Below, piece by piece: positions 35,768 through 45,143 of a DNA stretch of 64,000 bases. Position 1 is the stretch's first letter. Each line of letters starts with the position of its first letter. The translations under genes were made by a program, and so were the position numbers. The notes under the pieces are model-generated. The model ran no database searches. It had not been told where the DNA came from and saw nothing but the letters and a program-made list of their open reading frames with translations. This DNA is from Colwellia echini (GTDB lineage Bacteria; Pseudomonadota; Gammaproteobacteria; Enterobacterales; Alteromonadaceae): the NCBI RefSeq assembly GCF_002843355.2, contig NZ_PJAI02000012.1, positions 1 through 64,000 of the forward strand, read 5' to 3'.

Positions 35768-35850
35768 TAGCGTTACAAGTGGCAGCAAGCATCAGAGTGA
35801 TTGAAACTCTTAATCATTTAACCTGAGCACTAAAACATTAATTTTATAGG

Positions 35851-36669
35851 TTATTTATACAAAGCCAGTAACTCGGCTACTTTTTTACGCTTCGTGGCAC
35901 TCTGACTTATAGTTCGTGCAACCTTTATAGACTTGATTTTTGTTGCGTGCTCATAAATTTTACGCGTCCAAATCGTATCATGATTTGAAATAACCACAGT
36001 TACCTTACCGTTTTCACTGACTTCTTCGGCCGCATTAGCAAGATCGGCTTGCTCATCTAAACCAAAACCATTACCTGAATAACTAGTAAAGCTGGCCGTT
36101 TTACTTAGCGGTACGTATGGTGGATCGCAATAGACTACATCGCCAGCTTGAGCTCGCTCAAAAGTTGCTCGATAACCTTCACAGACAAAAGTTGCTTTTT
36201 GTGATTTTTCAGCGAAATAGTTAAGTTCTTTTTCAGGGAAATAAGGTCGTTTATATTTACCAAAAGGGACATTGTAGCCGCCTTTTTTGTTATAACGACA
36301 TAAGCCATTATAACCATGTCGATTCATGTATAAAAAAACTAATGACCGAAAATAACTATCTTTACTTTCATTAAAATCACTACGCAGTTGGTAGTAAGTT
36401 TCAGCGTTATTATACTCTGGGGTAAAGAACTTTCGGGCGTCTTCAATGAAAGTCTCTGGTTGTTGTTGAATTATTTTGTAGAGATTGATTAAGTCTTGGT
36501 TAATGTCATTAAGAATATATTCATCATAGTCGGTATTAAGAAATACCGAGCCTGCGCCAACAAAAGGCTCAATAAGGCGGCTTTCTTTTGGAAGTATGTT
36601 TGAAATGACATCGCATAAGCTATATTTCCCGCCAGCCCACTTTAAAAATGCTCGATGTTTATTATTCAT
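35851..36669 (-). CDS. dam: DNA adenine methyltransferase (Dam)
   Basis: 272 aa from the ATG at 36669. A GTG at 36687 would add six residues. SAM motif FLKWAGGKYSLCDVI and LIEPFVGAGSVFLNTDYDEY lie near the N-terminus. The catalytic DPPY is in DVVYCDPPYVPLS near residues 172-184. Methylates adenine in GATC and directs mismatch repair and replication timing in gammaproteobacteria. Located just downstream of damX as in the aroKB-damX-dam cluster. Confidence 0.95.
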   Translation of the reverse strand: MNNKHRAFLKWAGGKYSLCDVISNILPKESRLIEPFVGAGSVFLNTDYDEYILNDINQDLINLYKIIQQQPETFIEDARKFFTPEYNNAETYYQLRSDFNESKDSYFRSLVFLYMNRHGYNGLCRYNKKGGYNVPFGKYKRPYFPEKELNYFAEKSQKATFVCEGYRATFERAQAGDVVYCDPPYVPLSKTASFTSYSGNGFGLDEQADLANAAEEVSENGKVTVVISNHDTIWTRKIYEHATKIKSIKVARTISQSATKRKKVAELLALYK

Positions 36670-36727
36670 ACTACCGACTAAATCCACGATTTCACTTAAT
36701 AAAATTAAAGGCGGATTGTAGCTTGAA

Positions 36728-38185
36728 TTACCCTTTAAAGGTATTTATTTCATTAATTACTGCTGAAATATCCTTAAGCCAAGGTTTACGAGCACTAAGG
36801 TTAGTGGGTAATAACCTTAGTGCTTCCTTAGCTGCAGCTTTGTTTGGATAAACTTGCGAAGTAACTACAATAAAGTTTTTCTCATTTAATAAGCGTTTAT
36901 AACTATGAAGATTGTTTTCTCGGTTATCGTTTATAAAACGCTGCCAAAGTTGCTTGTCTGAAAAACCAGCAATCTGAATGACATAACCTTGATCATAAAC
37001 AACCATTTGGTTTTTATAATAATGACCATCTATAGTAGTTAGTTTTTCCGACGATTTGTTTGTTATGCCCAAATCACCGATAACAGCATTACTTTCAGTG
37101 AAGCTACTTCCTGGAGCTTCTGCTGAGTTATTATTACTTGCCGCTAAGTTTAATGCAGACATTACATCTGCCGTTTCGGCTAACACTGGCTCAATGTTAT
37201 TAATTTCTTCTGTTACTAATATTGCTGAGTTTATTTCTGCGCTCGAAGCTTGTGTGTTTATACTTGGTTCAAGCGCTGTATTTAATTCTGTTTGAGTTAT
37301 GGCGGCGTTAATAATTTCCTGAGTACCGTTATAGCTTATTGACGACTCTGGCTTTATAACCATACTCGCTGTATTTTTCTTAGCTAAAACGTTGCTTTGC
37401 TTATTTAGCTCCGCAGTGACCAGTTTAAAGCCTAAAAAGATTAACCCAATCAAAACAAATATAACCGTCCCTAAACTTAATTTTTGAAATAATGTTAGGC
37501 TGATTTTAGTTTTTTTAGGTTTAATTTTATTATCAGTAAAGCTAATGATCTGTCCCGATTCAGCATCAATTACCGCTATTTTATTCTTAAATAATCCTTT
37601 ATTTATTGATAACTGTTGTGCCGCTTCCATTAAACCAAAAATAACAACATTCACGAGTAAGTTATGCTTTTTAGCCTGATCGACTAATTGACATAGCTCA
37701 TATTTAATTTGTAATGAAAGTGCGTGCGCATGGTCTATAACAATTGTAATAGCTTCACCATGTTGCTTAGCAAATTTTAAGACGCTGACCGCAAGCGATT
37801 GCTCAGGATCGAATAAGGTATTAACAAAAAGTTGTTCAATCAACCGACATCTTATTTGAATATCGTTAAGCTTGGTTGAGGCTGAAACAAAAGCAACATT
37901 AATTTGACTATTGTTTGCTGCAGAATTTGCATCACTAGAACTTGAGCCATTAGACAAGCTAACAAGATATTGACTAGCGATTTGGGAATATTGCGCAGCG
38001 TTATCGCCAACAACTAATACGGCTTGCTTAGCAAAACGTAGGTTGTAATCTATACGAGTAGTAACACTAATATCTGAAATAGAATTAGCTGAGTTTTGTT
38101 TAGCGGTAGTCATCCGTTCATCTTCCGACAAGTTTTTGCTACTGCGATGTGATGATAAAATGTTTGCTAATGCAGACATGTTCAA
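36728..38185 (-). CDS. damX: DamX-like SPOR-domain cell-division protein
   Basis: 485 aa. An N-terminal degenerate ATPase-like region (about residues 40-200, VVGDNAAQYSQIASQYLVSL, ITIVIDHAHALS) precedes a transmembrane helix at about 232-252 (LGTVIFVLIGLIFLGF). A low-complexity Asn/Ser/Glu-rich linker follows, then a C-terminal SPOR domain (about 405-480, YVIQIAGFSDKQLWQRFI). SPOR domains bind denuded septal peptidoglycan. The identity rests on architecture and position between aroB and dam, since the sequence is fast-evolving. Confidence 0.88.
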   Translation of the reverse strand: MNMSALANILSSHRSSKNLSEDERMTTAKQNSANSISDISVTTRIDYNLRFAKQAVLVVGDNAAQYSQIASQYLVSLSNGSSSSDANSAANNSQINVAFVSASTKLNDIQIRCRLIEQLFVNTLFDPEQSLAVSVLKFAKQHGEAITIVIDHAHALSLQIKYELCQLVDQAKKHNLLVNVVIFGLMEAAQQLSINKGLFKNKIAVIDAESGQIISFTDNKIKPKKTKISLTLFQKLSLGTVIFVLIGLIFLGFKLVTAELNKQSNVLAKKNTASMVIKPESSISYNGTQEIINAAITQTELNTALEPSINTQASSAEINSAILVTEEINNIEPVLAETADVMSALNLAASNNNSAEAPGSSFTESNAVIGDLGITNKSSEKLTTIDGHYYKNQMVVYDQGYVIQIAGFSDKQLWQRFINDNRENNLHSYKRLLNEKNFIVVTSQVYPNKAAAKEALRLLPTNLSARKPWLKDISAVINEINTFKG

Positions 38186-38242
38186 TCCTTCTATACGTAT
38201 ACTCTTATTACTGTGTACTACTACACAGTAATAAGAAAATAA

Positions 38243-39307
38243 TTATAGAATTTGTTGAAGTGTCTCTGGCGTTACATCGTCACGAATTTCAGACTTGCCT
38301 ATCGCGGTAGGAATGATAAATCTAAGTTTACCAGCGATATTCTTTTTATCACGACGCATATGTGGCATAAATTCAGCAAAGCCCATATTTTTTGGGGCAT
38401 CGATAGGGAGATCAAATGCTGAAATTAAGTTTTCCATTCGTCGTAAATCTGACACTTCAAGCAAATTCATTGCTACTGCTAACTTAGCAGCAAGTACCAT
38501 GCCAGTAGCAACAGCTTCGCCATGTAACCAAACACCGTATCCCTGTTCCGATTCAATAGCATGACCGAAAGTATGACCAAGATTTAGTAACGCTCTATTA
38601 CCAGCTTCTTTCTCATCATTAGCAACGATATCAGCCTTACACTGACAACATGTTTCTATCATTTTGGCTAAGACTGTTTTATCACCTGCCTTTATCGCGG
38701 TAATATTTTCTTCTAACCAGATGAAAAAATCTTTATCACCTAAAATGCCGTATTTAATTACTTCGGCCATGCCTGCATTAAATTCTCGAACTGGTAATGT
38801 AGATAGACTGTCAAGATCGATAAAAACCGCTTTAGGTTGATAAAAAGCACCCACCATGTTTTTACCCAAAGGGTGATTAATCGCAGTTTTACCGCCTACT
38901 GAAGAGTCTACTTGTGAAAGTAGCGTAGTAGGTATCTGGATAAAGTTAATACCACGTTGGTAACATGCGGCAGCAAAGCCGGTAATATCACCGATAACAC
39001 CGCCACCTAATGCAATTAATGTTGTATCTCTACCGTGCTCATTTGCTAGGAGGTGTGACATGATAACATCGAAATTAGCTAAGCTTTTCTCTGCTTCACC
39101 ATCAGGTAATATCACTTCATCAACCGCGAAGTTTGTTAACTTAGCTTTTAATGATTCAAGGTATAATGGCGCAACGATATCGTTTGAAACAATACAAACT
39201 CGTTTAGCGTGGATATGTGATGACAACAAGTCTGTATTATTTAACAAACCTGAATCAATATAGATCGGATAACTACGTGTGCCTAAATCAAGATTAAGAG
39301 TTGCCAT
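38243..39307 (-). CDS. aroB: 3-Dehydroquinate synthase
   Basis: Second step of the shikimate pathway, NAD- and Zn-dependent. 354 aa. Motifs are LIALGGGVIGDITGFAAACYQ near residues 94-114, IPTTLLSQVDSSVGGKTAIN near 126-145, and the zinc-ligand region LLNLGHTFGHAIE near 239-251 with LHGEAVATGM. Located 61 bases downstream of aroK in the conserved aroKB unit. Confidence 0.97.
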   Translation of the reverse strand: MATLNLDLGTRSYPIYIDSGLLNNTDLLSSHIHAKRVCIVSNDIVAPLYLESLKAKLTNFAVDEVILPDGEAEKSLANFDVIMSHLLANEHGRDTTLIALGGGVIGDITGFAAACYQRGINFIQIPTTLLSQVDSSVGGKTAINHPLGKNMVGAFYQPKAVFIDLDSLSTLPVREFNAGMAEVIKYGILGDKDFFIWLEENITAIKAGDKTVLAKMIETCCQCKADIVANDEKEAGNRALLNLGHTFGHAIESEQGYGVWLHGEAVATGMVLAAKLAVAMNLLEVSDLRRMENLISAFDLPIDAPKNMGFAEFMPHMRRDKKNIAGKLRFIIPTAIGKSEIRDDVTPETLQQIL

Positions 39308-39368
39308 AACAGATCGCTAAGTGTTCCAACAGAAGGTATTTGTGATTGAATTAGTTGAAGCTCGAATA

Positions 39369-39887
39369 TTAGAAATCGAGCTTTTCAATAATTTTATGTG
39401 CGACAACTTTCGCGCTTTGATCATCAGTTTGTACAATAACATCTGCAATTTCTTCATAAAGAGGATTGCGCGCTAAGGCAAGGCTTTCTAATACCGTTCT
39501 AGGTTCTTCTTCTGTTTGCAATAAAGGACGGCGACGGTCTCGTTGAGTACGAGCCACTTGCTTATCAATTGTTGTTTCAAGATAAACAACAATACCACGT
39601 GCAGATAAATGATTACGAGTATTAGTGCTAATAACTGAACCACCACCAGTAGCTAAAACAATACCTTGTTTTTCACTTAAATCTTCAATAACGGTTTCTT
39701 CACGTTTACGAAAGCCTTCTTCGCCTTCTAGATCAAAAACCCAAGCAATATCTGCACCCGTACGACGTTCTATCTCTTGATCAGAGTCAAAAAATTCAAG
39801 ATGTAATCTGTCAGCTATTTCTCTACCGATAGTACTTTTACCGGCACCCATAGGGCCTATAAGGAATATGTTACGTTTTTCTGCCAT
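39369..39887 (-). CDS. aroK: Shikimate kinase I
   Basis: 172 aa. Phosphorylates shikimate at the 3-hydroxyl. The Walker A motif is in [19 protein letters not shown] at residues 10-28. Shikimate-binding residues lie in [16 protein letters not shown], and VLATGGGSV (about 76-84) and the lid RDRRRPLL (about 116-123) are intact. The length equals E. coli AroK. First gene of the aroK-aroB-damX-dam run, separated from pilQ by a terminator. Confidence 0.97.
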   Translation of the reverse strand: MAEKRNIFLIGPMGAGKSTIGREIADRLHLEFFDSDQEIERRTGADIAWVFDLEGEEGFRKREETVIEDLSEKQGIVLATGGGSVISTNTRNHLSARGIVVYLETTIDKQVARTQRDRRRPLLQTEEEPRTVLESLALARNPLYEEIADVIVQTDDQSAKVVAHKIIEKLDF

Positions 39888-40066
39888 TAGATTTACTTAA
39901 TACTCAATTTGTTATCGGAATAGTCAAAAGCTTTAAGATGATATAATTAGCTTTAAACTCAAGAGAGGTCTCCCTCGGAAATTTCAAGGGCGTAATTATC
40001 GCAATTGTTCACTATAAATTGCAAGTAACAATAACATTAAGTTAGTTAAAAACGCGCTGAAAACTA

Positions 40067-40112
40067 AAAAATCCATCAAATGCCGCGATAAAACGTCATT
40101 TGATGGATTTTT
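40067..40112 (-). terminator. Terminator after pilQ
   Basis: 16-bp stem AAAAATCCATCAAATG (40067-40082) / CATTTGATGGATTTTT (40097-40112) with a 14-base loop. On the minus strand it follows the pilQ stop by 13 bases and is followed by T-rich sequence. Confidence 0.85.
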
Positions 40113-40125
40113 ACAATTATTTCAC

Positions 40126-42225
40126 TTAGAACTGTTCAGTAACAATTCTAGGGGTAACGAAAATTAATAGCTCTTTTTTCTCGTTTAATTGGCTAGTATT
40201 TCTGAACAACCAACCTAGGTACGGAATATCACCTAGTACTGGGATTTTTGACACTGTACTGATTATTGCTTGTTGATAAATACCACCAAGTACAACAGTT
40301 TCGCCATTACTTACTAATACTTGCGTACCAATGCGCTGAGTATCAATTGCCGGAGCTAAACCACTTCTGATTTCAGATACTGTATCTTGAGTTACCACTA
40401 AGTCTAAGATTATTTTATCATCAGGAGTGATATGTGGTGTTACGGTTAAACTTAAAACCGCTTTCTTAAATTGCGTTGCTGTTGCACCACTTGATGAGGC
40501 CTCTTGATAAGGAATCTCTACACCCTGTTCAATATACGCTTCTTTTTGGTTTGCTGTAGTAATACGTGGACTTGCAATTACTTCACCTTTACTTTCTTTT
40601 TCAAGAGCAGATAATTCAAGGTCTAAGATTGTACCATTAGCAAGTTTGGCAACTTGGAAAGCAATTGTACCTGCAGCACCAGTAACAGGAAGGTTAACAT
40701 TTAGTCCATCAACGCCGGAAGGTGCAGCACCAACTCCACCATTACCAATTCCATTAGCAGCATTAGTTCCTTCGATAGTACCTGAGGTTGCGAATTCACC
40801 ATCTGTATTCGTAACACCCCAACGAATACCAAGTTCTTCATTCATGTTATCTTTTACGGTAACCATACGTGCTTCAATCACCACTTGGCGTACAGCAACA
40901 TCAAGAATAGTTACCATTCTTTTAATATCTTCAATGCTGCCTGCGGTATCACGAATTAATAACGTGTTAGTACGTTCATCAACAGACACGCTGCCACGTG
41001 CTGATAATATACTGGTATCTTCATTCTTAATTAATTCTGCGAACTCTGCTGCTTTAGCATAATTAATTTGTACATATTCAGAATATAAAGGCGCTAATTC
41101 TTCTACTTGCTGCTTAGCTTGTAAAGTTTGCGCTTCTCGAGCGGCTAATTCATCGCTAGGGGCCACCATTAAGATGTTACCTTGCATACGCTTGTCTAGA
41201 CCTTTCACTTTAAGAATAATACTTAATGCTTGATCCCAAGGTACACCGTCAAGACGCAAAGTAATGTTACCTGTAACGGTATCACTGATAATTAAGTTAA
41301 ATTCATTGTAATCGGCAATAATCTGTAAAACTGTACGTACAGGAATATCCTGGAAACTTAACGAGATATTACGACCATTAAAATCATCAGTTTCACCTAA
41401 GTAAGTTGGTGCTTTTACTGGTTTAGCCTTAACAGTTAAAATAAATAAGTTATCTTCTTGCTCTTGAGTAAAAATAAAATCACTTTCTACATCAATAACA
41501 AGACGAGCATTACGCCCTTCTCTAAATGTTTCGATATTAGTTACTAAGGTACCAAAATCTGTTACATCTAGCTTATAAAGCATGTCATCGATGATTTCAG
41601 TATTATGAAATTCAACATTTAATTTACCTAATTTGTTATTAACATCTGCAGCTAACATATTGTCTTTTAAGTAAACTAAAACTTGACCTTCATTATCTTT
41701 GTTCAATCTAAAGTCAATCGACTCTACGTGATTGATAAACTGCTCACCCGCTGGACTTAAGGTTTCAACAATTTCAGCGGTTTCACCATAATTAAAGGTA
41801 ATAGCAAACTCTTTATCATTATTTAATGAAACATCAAATACGCCCAATTTCTCTAAATTAATGAGCGCGACAACTTGACCTGACTTAGCATCTAAATTGA
41901 TATCTTTAACACCCGCAAAATTAACCAAGGTTGCCTTTAAGTCTTTCTTAAATGCAGTAGCGTCAAAAGTTACTTCTACAAAAGCTGGTGTCATTGATGT
42001 TTTAACTTCAGGGAGTGCTTCAATCTTTTCTGCAAAACTGAAAACAAGAACAACTTGGTCGCTTTGAATAGTATTGTAAGAAATACCAACCACTTCATTA
42101 TTATTTACGCTTGCGGCATGAGCCGACAATGACAACATTGTTGTTGATAAAATAAAAAAGGTTGTTAGCCAAATATTTTTAATAGCAATAAAGCCTTTAT
42201 AATTTTTCGTTGTATTAAATAGCAT
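40126..42225 (-). CDS. pilQ: Type IV pilus secretin
   Basis: Outer-membrane ring through which type IV pili extend. 699 aa with a signal sequence ending SAHAAS. Two N-terminal AMIN domains (about 45-260) target peptidoglycan. An STN/N0 domain is at about 290-365 (ISLSFQDIPVRTVLQIIADY) and a secretin N1 domain at about 385-450. The secretin core extends to the C-terminus with IPVLGDIPYLGWLFRN and a final LLIFVTPRIV. A Gly/Ala-rich loop (about 480-510) interrupts the core. Last gene of pilMNOPQ. Confidence 0.96.
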   Translation of the reverse strand: MLFNTTKNYKGFIAIKNIWLTTFFILSTTMLSLSAHAASVNNNEVVGISYNTIQSDQVVLVFSFAEKIEALPEVKTSMTPAFVEVTFDATAFKKDLKATLVNFAGVKDINLDAKSGQVVALINLEKLGVFDVSLNNDKEFAITFNYGETAEIVETLSPAGEQFINHVESIDFRLNKDNEGQVLVYLKDNMLAADVNNKLGKLNVEFHNTEIIDDMLYKLDVTDFGTLVTNIETFREGRNARLVIDVESDFIFTQEQEDNLFILTVKAKPVKAPTYLGETDDFNGRNISLSFQDIPVRTVLQIIADYNEFNLIISDTVTGNITLRLDGVPWDQALSIILKVKGLDKRMQGNILMVAPSDELAAREAQTLQAKQQVEELAPLYSEYVQINYAKAAEFAELIKNEDTSILSARGSVSVDERTNTLLIRDTAGSIEDIKRMVTILDVAVRQVVIEARMVTVKDNMNEELGIRWGVTNTDGEFATSGTIEGTNAANGIGNGGVGAAPSGVDGLNVNLPVTGAAGTIAFQVAKLANGTILDLELSALEKESKGEVIASPRITTANQKEAYIEQGVEIPYQEASSSGATATQFKKAVLSLTVTPHITPDDKIILDLVVTQDTVSEIRSGLAPAIDTQRIGTQVLVSNGETVVLGGIYQQAIISTVSKIPVLGDIPYLGWLFRNTSQLNEKKELLIFVTPRIVTEQF

Positions 42226-42236
42226 TATTAATTCCT

Positions 42237-42794
42237 TTACTTATTTGACTCTTCAGATTGTACAATATTTAAAGTAGCTTCACGCTCTACCCAACACCCT
42301 GCACCATCTGGAGCTAATTCAATTATTTTCACTGTTTTTGCACTCACTTGAGTTATTCGGCCGTTATATAAGCCTAGATAATTTCCTACCGCTACACGAT
42401 GTAAGCTTAAGTCTGAGGCTTCTAATAAAGCCCAAAGCATACTCGCATCACCTAAAGTGCCGCGCATAGTTAAATCACTTAATGCGTATTTCTCTAATGG
42501 TTGTTTGCGGCGATTACTATCGGGACTTAAACATCCTGCCATTTGTTGCATTTTTTGCTGAATAGCTTCAGGTTTCGGCAGTACAAAGGGACTACGTAAA
42601 TCATCAGCAGAATAAGCGATATGAATAAAATCTTTAACTTCTGGCATAGGGTCAATATAACTAGTGGTAGTTGCTTTAACCTGCGCCATATGTGCTTTAA
42701 TTTCTGTGGTATCATCAAAACAGCCTGAGATTAAAGTCAGTGCTATGACTCCAAATCCCATTGCAACTTTAGAAGTGGATGTATGCTTACTCAT
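42237..42794 (-). CDS. pilP: Type IV pilus assembly lipoprotein PilP
   Basis: 185-aa inner-membrane lipoprotein linking PilNO to the PilQ secretin. The lipobox LISGC has its lipidated Cys at residue 25. A flexible Pro/Thr-rich region leads to the folded beta domain (about 85-180): LSDLTMRGTLGDASMLWALLEA, then VGNYLGLYNGRITQVSAKTV. Its start overlaps the pilO stop by four bases. Confidence 0.95.
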   Translation of the reverse strand: MSKHTSTSKVAMGFGVIALTLISGCFDDTTEIKAHMAQVKATTTSYIDPMPEVKDFIHIAYSADDLRSPFVLPKPEAIQQKMQQMAGCLSPDSNRRKQPLEKYALSDLTMRGTLGDASMLWALLEASDLSLHRVAVGNYLGLYNGRITQVSAKTVKIIELAPDGAGCWVEREATLNIVQSEESNK

Positions 42795-43387
42795 CGCTCA
42801 GCCTCCTCTTGATAACGATATGTCTTCGCTTGTAATTTTAAATTCAAGCTAGCAATATCATTTCTCTCAATCTTAATCTTAAAATCATGTAAGGTCACAA
42901 TACGTGGTAAACCCGCAATTTTACTTACAAACTGACCAAATGAGTGGTAAGGACCAATAACTTCTATATCAATTGGTAATTCAATATATATTTCTTTACT
43001 GATTTCCGGTTGCCATTCTAACTTAACAAAATCAAGTCCACTGGTGGTGCCCACAAAAGTTATATCATCTAATAAACCAGGAATTTCATGGCTGTTAGGT
43101 AAGCTTCTTAATTGATTAGCAAAAGTGTCTTCAGCTTCAACCATTTGTGCACGAAACAAATCTAAATTTGCAGCAATATGATACTTAGTTTTATAAGACT
43201 GTTTAAGTGTGTTTTCTTCAGCATAACTCCGTTCAAGAGCTTCCATCTGATCGCTAATAAGCCCCATGTAGCCTAAAAACATAATCATAACTGCTAAAAA
43301 TATTGCCAGCATCAACTTAGCGGCGGCAGGCCATTGCCCTATATTATCAAGTTCTAGATTGTCAAACTGGGATGCATCAAATTTCAT
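42791..43387 (-). CDS. pilO: Type IV pilus assembly protein PilO
   Basis: 198-aa bitopic inner-membrane protein. Residues 1-20 are cytoplasmic, the membrane helix is at about 24-45 (LMLAIFLAVMIMFLGYMGL), then a coiled coil and a ferredoxin-like periplasmic domain (about 115-195). Forms heterodimers with PilN in the alignment complex. Overlaps pilP and abuts pilN by one base. Confidence 0.95.
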   Translation of the reverse strand: MKFDASQFDNLELDNIGQWPAAAKLMLAIFLAVMIMFLGYMGLISDQMEALERSYAEENTLKQSYKTKYHIAANLDLFRAQMVEAEDTFANQLRSLPNSHEIPGLLDDITFVGTTSGLDFVKLEWQPEISKEIYIELPIDIEVIGPYHSFGQFVSKIAGLPRIVTLHDFKIKIERNDIASLNLKLQAKTYRYQEEAER

Positions 43388-43950
43388 TATTTGCCCCCCT
43401 CGTCATCAACTAAGCCTTTTATTTTTACTTTCATTTTAAAGCTACTCAGTAATTTAGGTGAACCATCATCTGCAGTGATAGATTCTGGCGTAGCATCAAC
43501 AAATAAATCTGATAACTCAACCGCACGAATCATATTTGCTAAATGATTGTTTGACTCACTTTTACCCGTCAATTGTAGTGTATTACCTTGCTTTTCTAAT
43601 TCAATGATGTAAATACCATTGGGAATTATTTTAGCTATTTCATCAAGTACTTGTGTACCTACATTTCGACTGCGTTGTAATTGCTCAACTACATTAATAC
43701 GTTTTTGTAGTTCGGCTTTTTTATCATTCAATGTTTTGATTTCGGCAATCTGAATATCTAATTGCGCTATTTCATTCTTCAAATATTGATTTTTACTCGT
43801 TTGACCATCAATACGTGCTTGATAATAAAAATTAGCAGAAAGGACAAGCGCAAAAGCAATAATGCCAATTGCGGCAAGTAGGGTGAAATATTCTTTTTGT
43901 TGTGCCTTGAGTGCAGCTTCGCGCCAAGGAAGTAGATTTATATGTGCCAT
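43387..43950 (-). CDS. pilN: Type IV pilus assembly protein PilN
   Basis: 187 aa. The cytoplasmic N-terminal motif INLLPWREAALKAQQ is the PilM-binding segment. It is followed by a membrane helix at about 22-42, a coiled coil to about 80 and a ferredoxin-like periplasmic domain. The start overlaps the pilM 3' end by 13 bases. Confidence 0.96.
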   Translation of the reverse strand: MAHINLLPWREAALKAQQKEYFTLLAAIGIIAFALVLSANFYYQARIDGQTSKNQYLKNEIAQLDIQIAEIKTLNDKKAELQKRINVVEQLQRSRNVGTQVLDEIAKIIPNGIYIIELEKQGNTLQLTGKSESNNHLANMIRAVELSDLFVDATPESITADDGSPKLLSSFKMKVKIKGLVDDEGGK

Positions 43951-45017
43951 GGCGAGAAACTCCTTAAAGCCAAACCAGTTGCTACCATTAATTGTGGAGC
44001 AATTTTATCAAGTTTATCTTTATCAACTGATTCGCTAATAGTCATTTCATGAAATGGATTAGCTATTACGGTATGGATCCCAAGTTCATCAGTCAGTAAG
44101 CTGCCAATACCTTCCAAAGCTGCTGTTCCACCTGAAATTAATAAGTAATCAACTTTCTCTTGTCCACTCGTTGTTAAAAACATTTGAATAGCACGGCGAA
44201 TTTGTTGCATTAGCACAGTATGAAAAGGGGCTAGTACTTCGAAGGTGTAATTAGGAGGTAAATCGTTAGAGGTTTTAGCTTCTTCAGCTTGCTCAAATGA
44301 TTTGTTGTAATATGAAACAATAGAGCGAGTATATTGTTCACCACCAAACATTTGGTCACGACTATAGATGTGCTTTCCAGCATCAGTCGCAGAAAAAAGC
44401 GTTACTGTTGAACCAATATCAACAATAGCGACAACTTTATCTTTAGCATCTTCAGGAAGTTGAGTTAAACATAAATCGTATGCTCGACCGACCGCGTAAG
44501 ACTCAACATCAATGACTTTAGCATGAAAGTCTCCTGCATCTAAGGCAGCAACACGTGCTTCAATAGATTCAGTACGTGCAGCACTAAGCAGCACATTAAC
44601 TTTACTTGGATCAGACTCATTCACATCGAGAGTTTCAAAATCTAAACTTACTTCATCCAGTGGAAATGGAATTAAACTGTCAGCTTCAATTTCAATTTGA
44701 CTCGCGAGTTCCTCTTCGGTTAAAGCGACATCCATATATATCACTTTAGTAATAACAGTTTGGCCAGAAACAGCGGCGGCGGCATCAATTGCTTTGGCTG
44801 AAATATTTTTTCTCAGTTTAGCAATTACATTACCTACAGCTTCTATATCTTGAATTTCGCGATCGACAACCGTTCCTCTCGGCATTAACTCGATTGCAAA
44901 GTCTTCAATTACAAAGCCTTCACTTCCCTGACTCAACAATACGGCTTTTGCCGAATGGGAACCAATATCAATTCCAACCATCATTGGGTTTTTATTTTTA
45001 AACAATTTGTCTAGCAT
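43938..45017 (-). CDS. pilM: Type IV pilus assembly ATPase-like protein PilM
   Basis: 359-aa actin/FtsA-like cytoplasmic protein that binds PilN. Nucleotide-fold motifs are MVGIDIGSHSAKAVLL at residues 13-28, AIVDIGSTVTLFS near 193-205 and LLISGGTAALEGIGS near 294-308. First gene of pilMNOPQ, transcribed away from mrcA with 126 bases between them. Confidence 0.97.
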   Translation of the reverse strand: MLDKLFKNKNPMMVGIDIGSHSAKAVLLSQGSEGFVIEDFAIELMPRGTVVDREIQDIEAVGNVIAKLRKNISAKAIDAAAAVSGQTVITKVIYMDVALTEEELASQIEIEADSLIPFPLDEVSLDFETLDVNESDPSKVNVLLSAARTESIEARVAALDAGDFHAKVIDVESYAVGRAYDLCLTQLPEDAKDKVVAIVDIGSTVTLFSATDAGKHIYSRDQMFGGEQYTRSIVSYYNKSFEQAEEAKTSNDLPPNYTFEVLAPFHTVLMQQIRRAIQMFLTTSGQEKVDYLLISGGTAALEGIGSLLTDELGIHTVIANPFHEMTISESVDKDKLDKIAPQLMVATGLALRSFSPWHI

Positions 45018-45143
45018 AACGACCTACAATTTTATTTTTGTAATTATTTTAGACGCAAAATACGCATAAATACATTTATTACATGCTTTTACACTATATA
45101 CTAGCATTATCTTAAATTTCTAACCACTTATTGGTCTTTTGCT

